From Pyropia yezoensis (Eukaryota > Rhodophyta > Bangiophyceae > Bangiales > Bangiaceae), in contig CM020619.1 in the NCBI GenBank assembly GCA_009829735.1, forward strand, positions 25,011,554 through 25,075,553: DNA of 64,000 nucleotides, written 5' to 3'. Positions 9,401-18,618 of the stretch are shown piece after piece. The notes beneath the pieces are model-generated. The model was not told the DNA's origin. It made no database searches and saw only the letters and a program-made list of their open reading frames with translations. Within the stretch, counting starts at the first letter, position 1. Each line of letters begins with the position of its first letter. The position numbers and the translations under genes are program-made.

Positions 9401-12400
9401 TCGGCCAAGTGGGCCAGGAGGACGAACCAACCGTGCCGGATACTGCGGCGACCTAAGGGAGTCCGCCCACCTCGGGTAGGACTCCCTAAGAACGTAAACC
9501 CACGTCGGGTCATCGCGGTGCTGACGGGTGAGAACTTCCAGGTGGCTGGACGGGTGCAACTTGCCCCCGGCCGTGCATGCTGTACCCGTATCGTACTTGA
9601 TACCGGGTCAGGAGCCTCCTTGATACGCAAGTCGCTATTACCAAAGGAGGTGAAGCTCCAACGCTGGAGGTCCAAAGCTGACCATATGATTGACATCAAT
9701 GGTGGGGTACTTCCCATCGTTGGTGCCGTGACCCTACCAACTAGGTTGGGGACCCATGAGGTCGACGTGACCTATGGCGTAGTTGAGAATATATCGGTAC
9801 CCCTGCTTCTGGGTACCCCTTATGTTGTTACACAAGTGCCTTTGATTTGTGGCCCTGAGTACTGGGTCAAGTTGATGAATGGGGAGACTATCCCCATCCT
9901 TGGTAAGGGAAAGTCTGTGGCTCCTGTGACAGTCTCACAGTCGAAGCCTGTTTGCTCTGTGAGGGAAGGGTTTACTGCTACCCTGCGTTTAGCCCGCAAA
10001 GTCACGTTGTCCCCCAACTCGGTGGCGCACGTTGCTGTTGTAACTGATTTTACGGGGAACGGGTTGGTGCACCCTCACCCCCGTCTTGCTCGCAAGCACC
10101 AAGTGCATGTTGCCCTTGGCACGATGGACTCCAAAGCCGGAGTCCCGTGGAGGATCCAGGTGATGAACCTGAGCCCGACGCCCAAGTACTTCAAGTCGGG
10201 AGCCAAGTTCGGCTATATCGACCAACACGAGGGACCGGTAGTAGCGGTCACCCTCAACGCGGGCGCAAGTAGCGACCCGAAGTCCGGAAAGGAGAAGCAT
10301 CAAACCAAGTCGGCCGCCTCTCCTCGACCCCATGTGAACATGGAGGGTGTCCCCCCCAGGTTGAGGGTTCAAGTTGAACACCTCTTGGACCAATATCACA
10401 AGCTGTGGGATGGTCAATTGGGACTCATGAGAGCCACCCAACACCGGATCGAGTTGAAGCCCGGTGCACCCCCTATACGCCAACAACCGTATAGGGGAGG
10501 ACCTCGTTCAAGGGCCCTCGTTAAGGAGCAAGTTGCTCGCATGGAGGCCCTCGATGTGATCGAGGCCAGCAACGCCGAGTGGGCGAGTCCGGTGGTTATC
10601 GTCCCCAAAGTTGATGGGACCCCCCGGTTTTGTATCGACTACCGTAAGCTCAACGAGAGCACGGTGAAGGACAGTTATCCCCTACCTAGGATGGATGACT
10701 GTCTGGACTCTCTGGGGGAGGCAAACGTGTTCTCTACCCTGGACTGTAACGCGGGGTACTGGCAAATTCCCATTGCCCCGGAGGACAGGCATAAAACTAC
10801 CTTTACCTGTCACTGTGGTACCTACCAGTGCAAGCGCCTACCGTTTGGTCTGTGTAACGCGCCGGCAACTTTCCAGCGCGCTATGGACATGATTCTGGCC
10901 GCAGTACGGTGGCAGATCTGTCTTGTGTACCTAGACGATATCATTGTGTTCTCCCGAAGTCCGGAGGAACACATTGGCCATCTTGGCCAGGTGTTCAAGC
11001 TACTTGCTGACGCCGGTGTGTCACTGAAGGCGAGTAAGTGCCACCTCTTTACTCAAGAGGTGGAGTACTTGGCACATGTTGTCCATCCGGGGCGTCTCAG
11101 TGTTAACGAGAAGAACTTGAGGGCCATTCGTAAGGCTCAGTACCCCCGGACCCAGACCCAGATGAGGAGCTTCCTCGGGATGTGTAACGTGTATCGACGT
11201 TTCACCAAGGGCTTCGCCAAGGTGGCGAAGCCGTTGAATGAGCTAGTGAGCTCAACGCTACCGAAGAACCCGCCTCCCCCAAGTCGGGTGGAGCAGGAAT
11301 CCTTTGAGACTCTTCGGGACCTTCTGCTGAAGCCCCCCATCTTGGCTATTCCCAGGTTGGGAGGCCACAACATCCTGGATGTGGACGCTAGCTACGACCA
11401 ACTTGGTTGTGTGTTGCTTCAGCAGCAGCCGGACAAGGAGTACTTGCCGGTGGGATACTTTAGTAAGGGGCTGAACTCGGCCGAGAAGAACTACGGAGTC
11501 ACCGAGTTGGAAGAACTCGCAGTGGTGTGGGCGGTGACGTCACTTCGTCACTACCTGGAGGGTGAGAAGTTCCTCATCCGCTGTGACCACCGCGCGTTGC
11601 AGTTCATCTTTAAGACGGACTGTACGAACACTCGTCTCAACCGGTGGAGGGTGCGACTGGCACCCTTCAACTTTGACATTGAGTACCGACCTGGCAGGCA
11701 ACATGCCCTTGCCGACGGCCTCTCTCGGGTACCTACCGAGGGGCTGGACACTAACCCAGTCGATGAGGACATCCCCATCGTGGGGGTAGTCACGCGCTCG
11801 GGTCAGGCGTTGAACCCCGAGGCGCCAGGGAACAAGAAGTACTTGCCCCTGTCCCTGGACGAGGTGGCGAAGGCCCAGGCCGAGGATCCCTTCTGCAAGT
11901 CGCAGAGGGATATACTGCATACAGTGGTAAAGACGCGTTTCTTTCTGGGAGACGATGGCCTCGTCATGAGGAGGGGGGTATTCCAGGGGACCGAACAACT
12001 TGTCGTCCCCGCATCCCTCAAGGACAGTATCCTTGAGAGGGAGCACAACGCTCCCACGGGTGGACACCTGGGGTCTAGTAAACTGTACCAGACCCTGAGG
12101 ACCAGGGTCTACTGGCCGTCCATGGTGGTGGACATCTACAGTTGGGTGGCTGCCTGCACAAGTTGTGCACAGAATCGTCTGATGGAACGGCGGCCTAGTA
12201 CGGCTATGCTATTGTTCCCGGCCAAGGAGCCCTTCGCCGCGTTGGCGATGGACATCCTTGGGCCACTGCCCGTGACCGAGGAGGGCAACCAGTACCTCCT
12301 GGTCATCTGTGACCGCTTCACGAAACTTACGCGAGCGATCCCACTGGCAGAGATCACGGCCATGTCGGTCGTGTCAGCCTTCCTAGATCACTGGGTTGCC

Positions 12401-13342
12401 GCGTATGGCATCCCAGATAGTACACTATCGGACAATGGACCGCAATTTGCGTCTGTACTGTTTCAGGGAGTGCTGGATATGTTGGGGGTTAAGGCAAACT
12501 ATGCCACCCCCTACCACCCACAAACTAATGGGCAGGTGGAGCGCTTCAACAAAACTATTGTTAGGCAGCTACGCCACTATGTGAGTGAGCACGTAAAGAC
12601 GTGGGACCAATACATTTCTATCCTTACTACTGCCTACAATTCGCAGGTTCACTCATCTACAGGGGAAGTACCCCTCGCTTTTGTGACCCCCCGTCGCGTG
12701 CGGTCTATTGCCGTGCGGCGGTCGCTCCCAACTAGGGAGGATGGTGGCAGTACGCCTACTCCTACTGAGAGTAAGGCGGAGTTCGCTGCTAGGCTTGAAA
12801 ACCTCATCCCTAAAGTCAGGGCTGAGATGGACAAAGCACAAAAGCGCTACAAGCGTACCTTTGACAAAAAGGTGCGCAATGCTAAACATGTCCCCGAGCA
12901 GGGTGACTGGGTGCTGGTACACTCGCACACCCCAACTGGGGGTAAGCTGGTATTCCAGACGAAGGGACCGTACCAGGTCCTTCGTACTGATGGGCGGCGC
13001 TTCACCATCGAAAGTGACGATGGGGTCCGCACAGTGAACGGACGGGACGTGGTCAAAGTTGCACCACCGCCTGCAGGAGACCCAGCTTGGGCGCGTGCGT
13101 TGGAATCGTGGCGCCTCCCCTCACTGCCTGCGGCCAAACAGGGCCCACAGGAGTACGTGTTCGATAAGTTCATCGACCACGGATGGGATGAAGACACTGA
13201 CCGCCTCATGTTGAGGGTGCGTTGGTTTGGCTACAAAGCCAAGGATGATACGTGGGAGTATGTGGAGGACCTTCCCGCTGAGAAGGTCCGGGCGTACTGT
13301 GCCCGGAATGAGATAGACCCTAACAGCCCTCCCTCAACGTGA
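9356..13342 (+). CDS. pol of element 2, chromodomain-containing Ty3/gypsy polyprotein
   Basis: One uninterrupted frame of about 1327 residues (counted from the ATG at 9359) carries the whole set. Protease has DTGSG with Asp81, RT has the YLDD box from residue 524, and RNase H follows. The HHCC integrase domain is near 900-945. The integrase triad is D965, D1025, E1061 (DD35E), followed by a GPYQVL motif, and a chromodomain lies at about 1265-1320 (aromatic residues in VRWFGY and DDTWEY). Chromodomains in this position tether integrase to histone marks and define chromoviruses. Expression probably needs the -1 frameshift just upstream. The enzyme residues all look intact, unlike those in element 1. 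Confidence 0.9.
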   Translation, partial: RMTVGAGRPKLTTAASAKWARRTNQPCRILRRPKGVRPPRVGLPKNVNPRRVIAVLTGENFQVAGRVQLAPGRACCTRIVLDTGSGASLIRKSLLPKEVKLQRWRSKADHMIDINGGVLPIVGAVTLPTRLGTHEVDVTYGVVENISVPLLLGTPYVVTQVPLICGPEYWVKLMNGETIPILGKGKSVAPVTVSQSKPVCSVREGFTATLRLARKVTLSPNSVAHVAVVTDFTGNGLVHPHPRLARKHQVHVALGTMDSKAGVPWRIQVMNLSPTPKYFKSGAKFGYIDQHEGPVVAVTLNAGASSDPKSGKEKHQTKSAASPRPHVNMEGVPPRLRVQVEHLLDQYHKLWDGQLGLMRATQHRIELKPGAPPIRQQPYRGGPRSRALVKEQVARMEALDVIEASNAEWASPVVIVPKVDGTPRFCIDYRKLNESTVKDSYPLPRMDDCLDSLGEANVFSTLDCNAGYWQIPIAPEDRHKTTFTCHCGTYQCKRLPFGLCNAPATFQRAMDMILAAVRWQICLVYLDDIIVFSRSPEEHIGHLGQVFKLLADAGVSLKASKCHLFTQEVEYLAHVVHPGRLSVNEKNLRAIRKAQYPRTQTQMRSFLGMCNVYRRFTKGFAKVAKPLNELVSSTLPKNPPPPSRVEQESFETLRDLLLKPPILAIPRLGGHNILDVDASYDQLGCVLLQQQPDKEYLPVGYFSKGLNSAEKNYGVTELEELAVVWAVTSLRHYLEGEKFLIRCDHRALQFIFKTDCTNTRLNRWRVRLAPFNFDIEYRPGRQHALADGLSRVPTEGLDTNPVDEDIPIVGVVTRSGQALNPEAPGNKKYLPLSLDEVAKAQAEDPFCKSQRDILHTVVKTRFFLGDDGLVMRRGVFQGTEQLVVPASLKDSILEREHNAPTGGHLGSSKLYQTLRTRVYWPSMVVDIYSWVAACTSCAQNRLMERRPSTAMLLFPAKEPFAALAMDILGPLPVTEEGNQYLLVICDRFTKLTRAIPLAEITAMSVVSAFLDHWVAAYGIPDSTLSDNGPQFASVLFQGVLDMLGVKANYATPYHPQTNGQVERFNKTIVRQLRHYVSEHVKTWDQYISILTTAYNSQVHSSTGEVPLAFVTPRRVRSIAVRRSLPTREDGGSTPTPTESKAEFAARLENLIPKVRAEMDKAQKRYKRTFDKKVRNAKHVPEQGDWVLVHSHTPTGGKLVFQTKGPYQVLRTDGRRFTIESDDGVRTVNGRDVVKVAPPPAGDPAWARALESWRLPSLPAAKQGPQEYVFDKFIDHGWDEDTDRLMLRVRWFGYKAKDDTWEYVEDLPAEKVRAYCARNEIDPNSPPST

Positions 13343-13453
13343 GGGAAGGCCGAGTAACAGTGCCAAGAGAGTGCTTCAAGTCGAAGTGGTACGCAGAGTG
13401 GCTTTTACCTACAGCCCTAACCCTCACACTCTCACAACAAAGGCAGCTGCGAA
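13343..13453 (+). other. Spacer between pol and the antisense ORF of element 2
   Basis: About 110 bases separate the pol stop from the antisense ORF stop. The two reading frames converge tail to tail. No feature is evident. Confidence 0.5.
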
Positions 13454-15397
13454 CTAGGCACGCATGCTAGACTCTCCCACTCCACGGCCCTCGCCCTCAC
13501 GTGGAGGCGAGCGGCGAGACCCACGCCGATAACGGTCTCCACTTGTTGGAGGGGGCGGCGGCTCCAAGTCGGAACCGTCGCGTCCCTCACGGTCGCGCAA
13601 GTGGCGCCGACCGTGGCCACTCTTCTGCCTGGTCTTGCGCGCAAGTTTGCGACGCAGACGCTGGACAGACTCCGTCTCCGACGGGGTAGAGGACTCGGAA
13701 ACGGAATAAGACAACTCGTCTTCCGATACGGAAGGAGAGCGCCGCGAGTGTCGGCGACGACGGCGAGGAGGCGAGTATGCCCGGCTCGCGCGACGTTTGC
13801 CACGCCCAAGTGGGGCTGGCTGGGGCATAATAGCCCCAATGCGAGCCAACTCGGCTGTCATAAACTCCGCCACCGACTCGCAACTCGCGGTCGCCACTGC
13901 AGTACGAACGCGCTCCTCAAGTTGAGGAGTCTCGGAACTCTGTAGGGTTGCGGTCGACGCGGCCAACCAGGAAATGGTGCGCACCAACGTGGTGATCATC
14001 ATCTCTGAGGTTAGAGGCGTGGGCGGCAACACCAACTTGGGGTATACCGTCAGGAGGGTGGCCCCCAAGTTGGGGGACACCGGGGTGGAAGACTCCACGG
14101 CCACGCTGATCGGGATGCTCCCGTGAGGTTGGAAAGGAACAGGAGGAAGCGGAGGGGCCCGCCGAGGTGGCGGTACCCGGGTGTAACTGCGACCCCGACT
14201 TGGGGCCCCCGCAGTGGGTTGAGTCATATGGTCATCATAGGACGGCACGGCCATAACTATGGGCTTGTCCGGGGGTGGCGCAGTGTGGCGATCCACCCCC
14301 GGGGCATACGGGTAGTCCCCGATGCCCAACCCCTCTCGTAGGACCACACGGCCGTCGTGAAGTTCACGAGCGACCCACACGAACTGGCGAAGTGCGCCAT
14401 CGTCCTTGGGCCCACGAGTGGGGCGGCGCAACTTGTGCTCAATGCTCTCCCACTCGATAAACTTATGGAGCCGGAGCATCTCCTCAAGTAGAGTGAGTTG
14501 TCCTGATGAGCACCCCTCAGCAACTAGCTGAGGGGTGAGCTGTTCCAAACCTTGGAGGAGCCGGAGGGGGAGATGCCAGAGCATCCCCCGCCGCTGAACA
14601 CAGGACACCCAGGTCGACATGACCTCGAGGAGCCACTGGGTGGCCAACATGGCCCACACCAGGTGATCAGGGGCAGCCGTCATCATGACGGAGCCGAAGT
14701 GGTCAAGCAACCGTGGCAACAACGCCGGGAACCCGTAGGGGACCTCAACTTGAGGCCACCACTCGGGCTTCTTCGGATAGTACTGCTCCTTACTGGCAGC
14801 AGACTGTTGAGGAAACTCAAGTTGAGCCGAGGTCACCAAGTAGGGACCTCGCCGGAAGTCTTTCTCCATCCGCACATCAAAGTGATGAGTGTGCGGATCG
14901 GCCTCGTGGAGGTACGGTGGGCGAGTTGCCACAGCGTCCCACGTGAAGGTCGGCAAGTCGCCGGGACCCGGGATAGTTCCCCCGCGGTCCACCATGGCCT
15001 TGGCACGCTGAACGTCCCCAACCTCCTCATCGTCCAGGAAGGCAAACTGGTCCGTCCTGAAGCCGGCAGGGAACCCGACCCTACGGGGATACTTCTCCCG
15101 TAGGCGGTCCCATACCCGGCCCATCGCTGCGCCAAGTCGGCCACAGCGAAGAACTGTCAGCCCCTCCTCATAGAGAGGCCAAGCGGGGTAAAACCACCGC
15201 CCCAAGGCCTCACGCGGGACAACTTGTCCCGCCTCCGGGGGAGACCCCGCCGTCAACCCAAAGCCGGGTGACGCGGGAGTCCCGTCCCCCGGAGCGATCG
15301 CGGAGCCCCCGCCGGAAGTCCCGGCGGGTGCTGCCCCGTAGGAGGTGTCCTCCATGCGCTCGTCAAGAGAGTCCGTCTCCACTCCCGGAGTCGCCAT
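13454..15397 (-). CDS. Long antisense ORF of element 2, Arg/Ser-rich C-terminus
   Basis: On the minus strand an ATG at 15397 in the context GCCATGG opens a 647-codon frame. The frame is open further upstream to 15568, but without a better start. The first 400 residues look globular, with Trp-, Tyr- and Leu-rich helices. The end is basic and Arg/Ser-rich (SPPRRRRRHSRRS followed by acidic/Ser blocks), resembling RS domains or nucleic-acid-binding tails. It lies between pol and the polypurine tract, inside the element, and convergent with pol. I do not recognise the family. Chance antisense openness is possible in GC-rich DNA, but 647 codons with a strong start context and non-repetitive composition argue for a gene. 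Confidence 0.6.
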   Translation of the reverse strand: MATPGVETDSLDERMEDTSYGAAPAGTSGGGSAIAPGDGTPASPGFGLTAGSPPEAGQVVPREALGRWFYPAWPLYEEGLTVLRCGRLGAAMGRVWDRLREKYPRRVGFPAGFRTDQFAFLDDEEVGDVQRAKAMVDRGGTIPGPGDLPTFTWDAVATRPPYLHEADPHTHHFDVRMEKDFRRGPYLVTSAQLEFPQQSAASKEQYYPKKPEWWPQVEVPYGFPALLPRLLDHFGSVMMTAAPDHLVWAMLATQWLLEVMSTWVSCVQRRGMLWHLPLRLLQGLEQLTPQLVAEGCSSGQLTLLEEMLRLHKFIEWESIEHKLRRPTRGPKDDGALRQFVWVARELHDGRVVLREGLGIGDYPYAPGVDRHTAPPPDKPIVMAVPSYDDHMTQPTAGAPSRGRSYTRVPPPRRAPPLPPVPFQPHGSIPISVAVESSTPVSPNLGATLLTVYPKLVLPPTPLTSEMMITTLVRTISWLAASTATLQSSETPQLEERVRTAVATASCESVAEFMTAELARIGAIMPQPAPLGRGKRRASRAYSPPRRRRRHSRRSPSVSEDELSYSVSESSTPSETESVQRLRRKLARKTRQKSGHGRRHLRDREGRDGSDLEPPPPPTSGDRYRRGSRRSPPREGEGRGVGESSMRA

Positions 15398-15722
15398 GGC
15401 TCTCCCCAAGTTGGGGAGAGACGCTCTGGCTTTCGCAGCACGAGACCCGCCTCGAGTTGAGGGGGACTCGGATCGTGGGTATACGGGTGGCCTCCCCAGC
15501 GTGGGGCGGCCCAGTGGAAGGTGAAGGGGAGGTGGTGGTGATGGTGAAGTGTGAACTGAGGAGAGCAAGCTGCCGAGTGGGCAAGCTTGAGGAGAGGGGC
15601 GGTCAACGTGACCGCCTCCACATCCGTGTTACGTACTCGATGGGGGACAGCAAGTCGCGCCCCCAACGCCGAGACGTGCGTTTACGCACCCCCTCACAGG
15701 GCCGACCGGGTCGGTCGGAACT

Positions 15723-15735
15723 GAGGAGAGGGGAG
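15723..15735 (+). other. Polypurine tract of element 2
   Basis: The purine-only run GAGGAGAGGGGAG abuts the TG of the LTR at 15736. This is the expected primer site for plus-strand synthesis and identifies the following LTR as the 3' LTR of element 2. Confidence 0.75.
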
Positions 15736-16204
15736 TGTGGCAGTATTGACCCCCAGGTAGGGGGGCAACACGTGCCATGCAAGGGGCGGCAGGCCACTAG
15801 CCTGATCCGTTCCTCCCCCTGCATTTGGGTCCATATTCCCTAAGTTTGGGATAGTTAGCTTAGTAGTAAATCCAACTTGGATTTGAGGGTTTTCTGCATT
15901 TATCGTCTTGAATTTTCGTGTGGCCCGGTGGGCAGGTGCTGGGGTGGGAGATTCTGAGTGGCGAGATTCTGAGTGGACCCTGGGGGGATAAGGGGAGGGA
16001 CAGCGGGGCTTGGCCCTGCGTCCCCGTCCCGACCAAGAAACTGTTGGACCACACACCATCCTCTTGTTTGTCCGTGGGGGGTTTGCCCCACAACAGGGAC
16101 AGAGTGTGTGCGACTTGCACTTCTTCCGGTTCCCCCGACACGGGAGGCAGCCCTAGCACACCGCCCCATCTTGGGTGCCGTGTGTGCTTGTGGTTTTTGC
16201 CACA
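15736..16204 (+). repeat. 3' LTR of element 2 and first LTR of the array
   Basis: The LTR is 469 bp with perfect inverted ends TGTGGCA/TGCCACA, and is preceded by a polypurine tract. The same LTR starts every array unit: 18619-19086, 21501-21969, 24384-24852, 27267-27735 and 30150-30618. Confidence 0.88.
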
Positions 16205-16952
16205 GTGCTTACACGCCTCTCGGACCTTCGGGCCGACTGGCGTCTGGAGCCGGCTGGGGCGGCGCCCTAGGCGCCGCACGCCGGACCCCTTCGTTTGGGG
16301 CAAACTGGGGCTGCACTCCTTTAGTGCGCACGCCCGCCCATGCTTTGTTCTGAGAGCCATGCTTTGTTTTTGGGCCGTTTTGTGGCTACCGGTGGAGCGA
16401 CGGGGAAACGCATGCTTTGGGGCACCTCGGGTGCCCCGACGCGAGTATATAGTGCGTGAGTGTCGGCGCCACCGGGGGAGACCGGAAGGGTAACCACAGA
16501 CACAGACCAAAGACAACCTTCACCCTTTGAACCCTCTCGATCACCACCGACGTCGCGCCGTCCTCTTCCCCAGACCCACCACCGTCACCACCTCCATCCT
16601 CTTCCCCGCACCCTGTCGCCCTATTGGCTGGCACGGGTCGCTGACACCATCACGAGTACGTTGAGGGCTGCCCAAGTGCGGGTGGTTTCTCACACGGGCT
16701 CGCGCACGGACGCTTCTGAATAGTCCGTTTGTGTGATTCCAACCGAGTTTCTTGTGCCTCTCGAAGAAGTGCTGTACACCATTTGAAACGGTGCAGCAAC
16801 TACCGCAACAATAATTCAAATCGTGTACATCACTACAGCTGCAGACAAACTCCTATCCCACATCTCCGGGATCTTGCTTGGGGTCCTCACGAAACAAGTC
16901 TGGTGAAATCTGGGTAGTACGTTTGCTGCGTTGGACTTGAACCCAACACACC
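16205..16952 (+). other. Leader/promoter region of element A, array unit 1
   Basis: About 750 bases lie between the LTR and A's gag. They hold a TATA-like box (GTATATAG, 16444-16451). A small hairpin, GTTGG/CCAAC, sits about 10 bases before the gag ATG. Long minus-strand ORFs here look like chance. This may be the rest of A's own 5' LTR and leader. The same block recurs in each of the other four units. Confidence 0.5.
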
Positions 16953-18618
16953 ATGGATGCACCAATCTCAGCGGGTGTCAACCCGGCCGATCCGGGCTCG
17001 GGCTCGAACGCACCCACCATGGAAGCCTGGACCCAGCCTACAGCGTTTGTTACGCAAATGAGCGAACAACTCGAAGCCCACAATATGGAACTAGCAGACG
17101 CTAAGCAGCAACTGTCCGAAGCCAAGGCCAGGGCCACTACTAGTGGCATGAAGTCCGCGAGGCCGAACAAACATGTGGCTCTTTCCGGAAAAACTGGGAT
17201 GGTTGAAGCGTGGTGCTCGCAAACGGATTTCTATGTGCGACTGAGTGACCCCGACGATGCGTGCAGTATTGCTTGCACCTTCCTCGACGGCGAAGCGTTC
17301 GACTGGTGGAAGGTCTACATTCAGACTACAGCTGTCCCGAACTGGGAATTCTTCCGTTCTGCGCTAATCTGACGATTCAGTCCACCGAACAAGACACAAG
17401 CGGCACGAGACAAGCTGCACTCGTGGCCCCAGATCAAAGACGTCGGAACATTCAACAGGACGTTTCTGAGCGCCCAATTGGACATCCCTGACATCAAGGA
17501 AGCCGAGAAGACTTACCGTTACATCTGAGGCTTGAAGCGGGATATCTGGCAGGCTCTTTATCTCAAGACCTACTCAGATCTTGAATCTCTGATGACTGAC
17601 TCTCTGCGCGTGGAGGCTGCCAAGGCTGGTGCCTCCACGCACCTCGGCGGCGCATCTGCCAAGCCGTCCAAGACGGGTGTGATTCCCATTGACTTCTCCA
17701 GCATCAAAGTCGAGAAACTCACGCCTGAAGAGCGTCAGCGCTGCATGCGTGAAGGCCTCTGCCTCCGCTGCCGTGAGAAAGGACATATGGCCAAAGACTG
17801 CCCAAAAGGCCAGCGGAACTGAAGCAGCAACCGTCATCAAAACCGGTGCCAGACGCTTTTTCGGCTCCTGAAAACATGTCGTCACCATTAGAAGGCCCGT
17901 GTCTCGGGCTTCTGCTTTTCACTGCCTCTGTCAATGGACATCTTGTTAAGGTGCTGTTTGACGACGGATCTCCCATTAACGTCGTATCAAGTCGCCTCGT
18001 GAATACCCTGACTGTGACCGTGAAAGAAACGGACTTCGCCGCTAACATGCCCGATGGTCGCTCCCACGTCCTGGCGGAAACGATTGAACCCCTAGAAATC
18101 CCAATCGGCCCATATTAAGAACGTCCTCGGTTAGCTGCAGGCGACGTAAGTGTGTAGGACATCATTCTCGGCAAGAAATGGCGTGAGGACAAGGACGCCA
18201 AAGTCAGCAACAAGAAGAACAAGATCTCCTTCAAGTTTAACCACAAGAACATCTCCATCATTGCCTCCCTCAAGAAACCCCATGGCCTGATTAGTAGGCA
18301 ACGCCTCGCTATGGACCATATGCAAAAAATTTCTGTCTTCGCCATCTTTCTGTCATCCAAAGATCCTTCCAGCACCTTTGACATCAATGAAATAAAAATA
18401 TGAACAGCTGAAGACAAGATTGACGTCCAAGAGATTTTCAAGGAGTACGCCGACGTCTTCGCGGAAGAGCTTTCGGATGGACGTCCTCGTGAACGCAGTC
18501 ATAATTTTAGCGTCAAGCTTACGGAGGACGCTCAAGCATGTCGCAGGCTTGACCCTGATGCTATCCCGCTGACGGCGTTGCGAACAAAATACGGGTTCTG
18601 CGAGTTTACCGTGCTACC
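16953..18618 (+). pseudogene. Element A gag-protease-RT remnant, array unit 1
   Basis: The Gag start (16953-17372) contains the retrotransposon Gag signature LDGEAFDWWKVY. It is frameshifted after 17372, resumes with a stop near 17526, and ends in a CCHC knuckle (CLRCREKGHMAKDC) at 17532-17822. The protease (17846-18118) has DDG where DTG or DSG is usual. Stops follow at 18116-18118, near 18154 and near 18401. The RT part jumps from its N-terminal region (KEYADVFAEEL) to the GFCEFTVLP motif, so roughly the core with the first catalytic Asp is deleted. The RT is then cut in VLP-FGL by the next LTR. This unit alone has TTTTTCGG (others TTCTTCGG) near 17861 and TTAGC near 18131. Confidence 0.85.

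Larger units (their letters stand above)
1..16204 (+). mobile_element. Ty3/gypsy chromovirus (element 2), 5' end outside the window, interrupted by element 1
   Basis: The order is gag (1-140 continuing at 8843), pol with a C-terminal chromodomain, a long antisense ORF, a purine tract at 15723-15735 and a 469-bp 3' LTR beginning TGTGGCA and ending TGCCACA. The 5' LTR and primer-binding site lie before position 1. Removing 141-8842 restores an open gag frame, so element 1 inserted into an already integrated element 2. The pol frame has no stop or frameshift, so this element may have been active recently apart from the gag disruption. The base after the 3' LTR (16205, gtgct) should be its target duplication, but the partner copy is outside the window. 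Confidence 0.85.

Noticed and set aside
15860..16516. 218-codon minus-strand ORF repeated in every array unit, with a few Cys/His pairs
   Set aside because: It spans the LTR/leader joint and is a patchwork of LTR and element A sequence. It is repeated only because the unit is, and it does not continue in the sixth LTR in the same form.
16920..16950. tRNA gene or tRNA-like primer site (TTGGACTTGAACCC resembles a T-arm read backwards)
   Set aside because: The loop length and the missing acceptor stem do not fit a tRNA, and no complete cloverleaf can be drawn around it.
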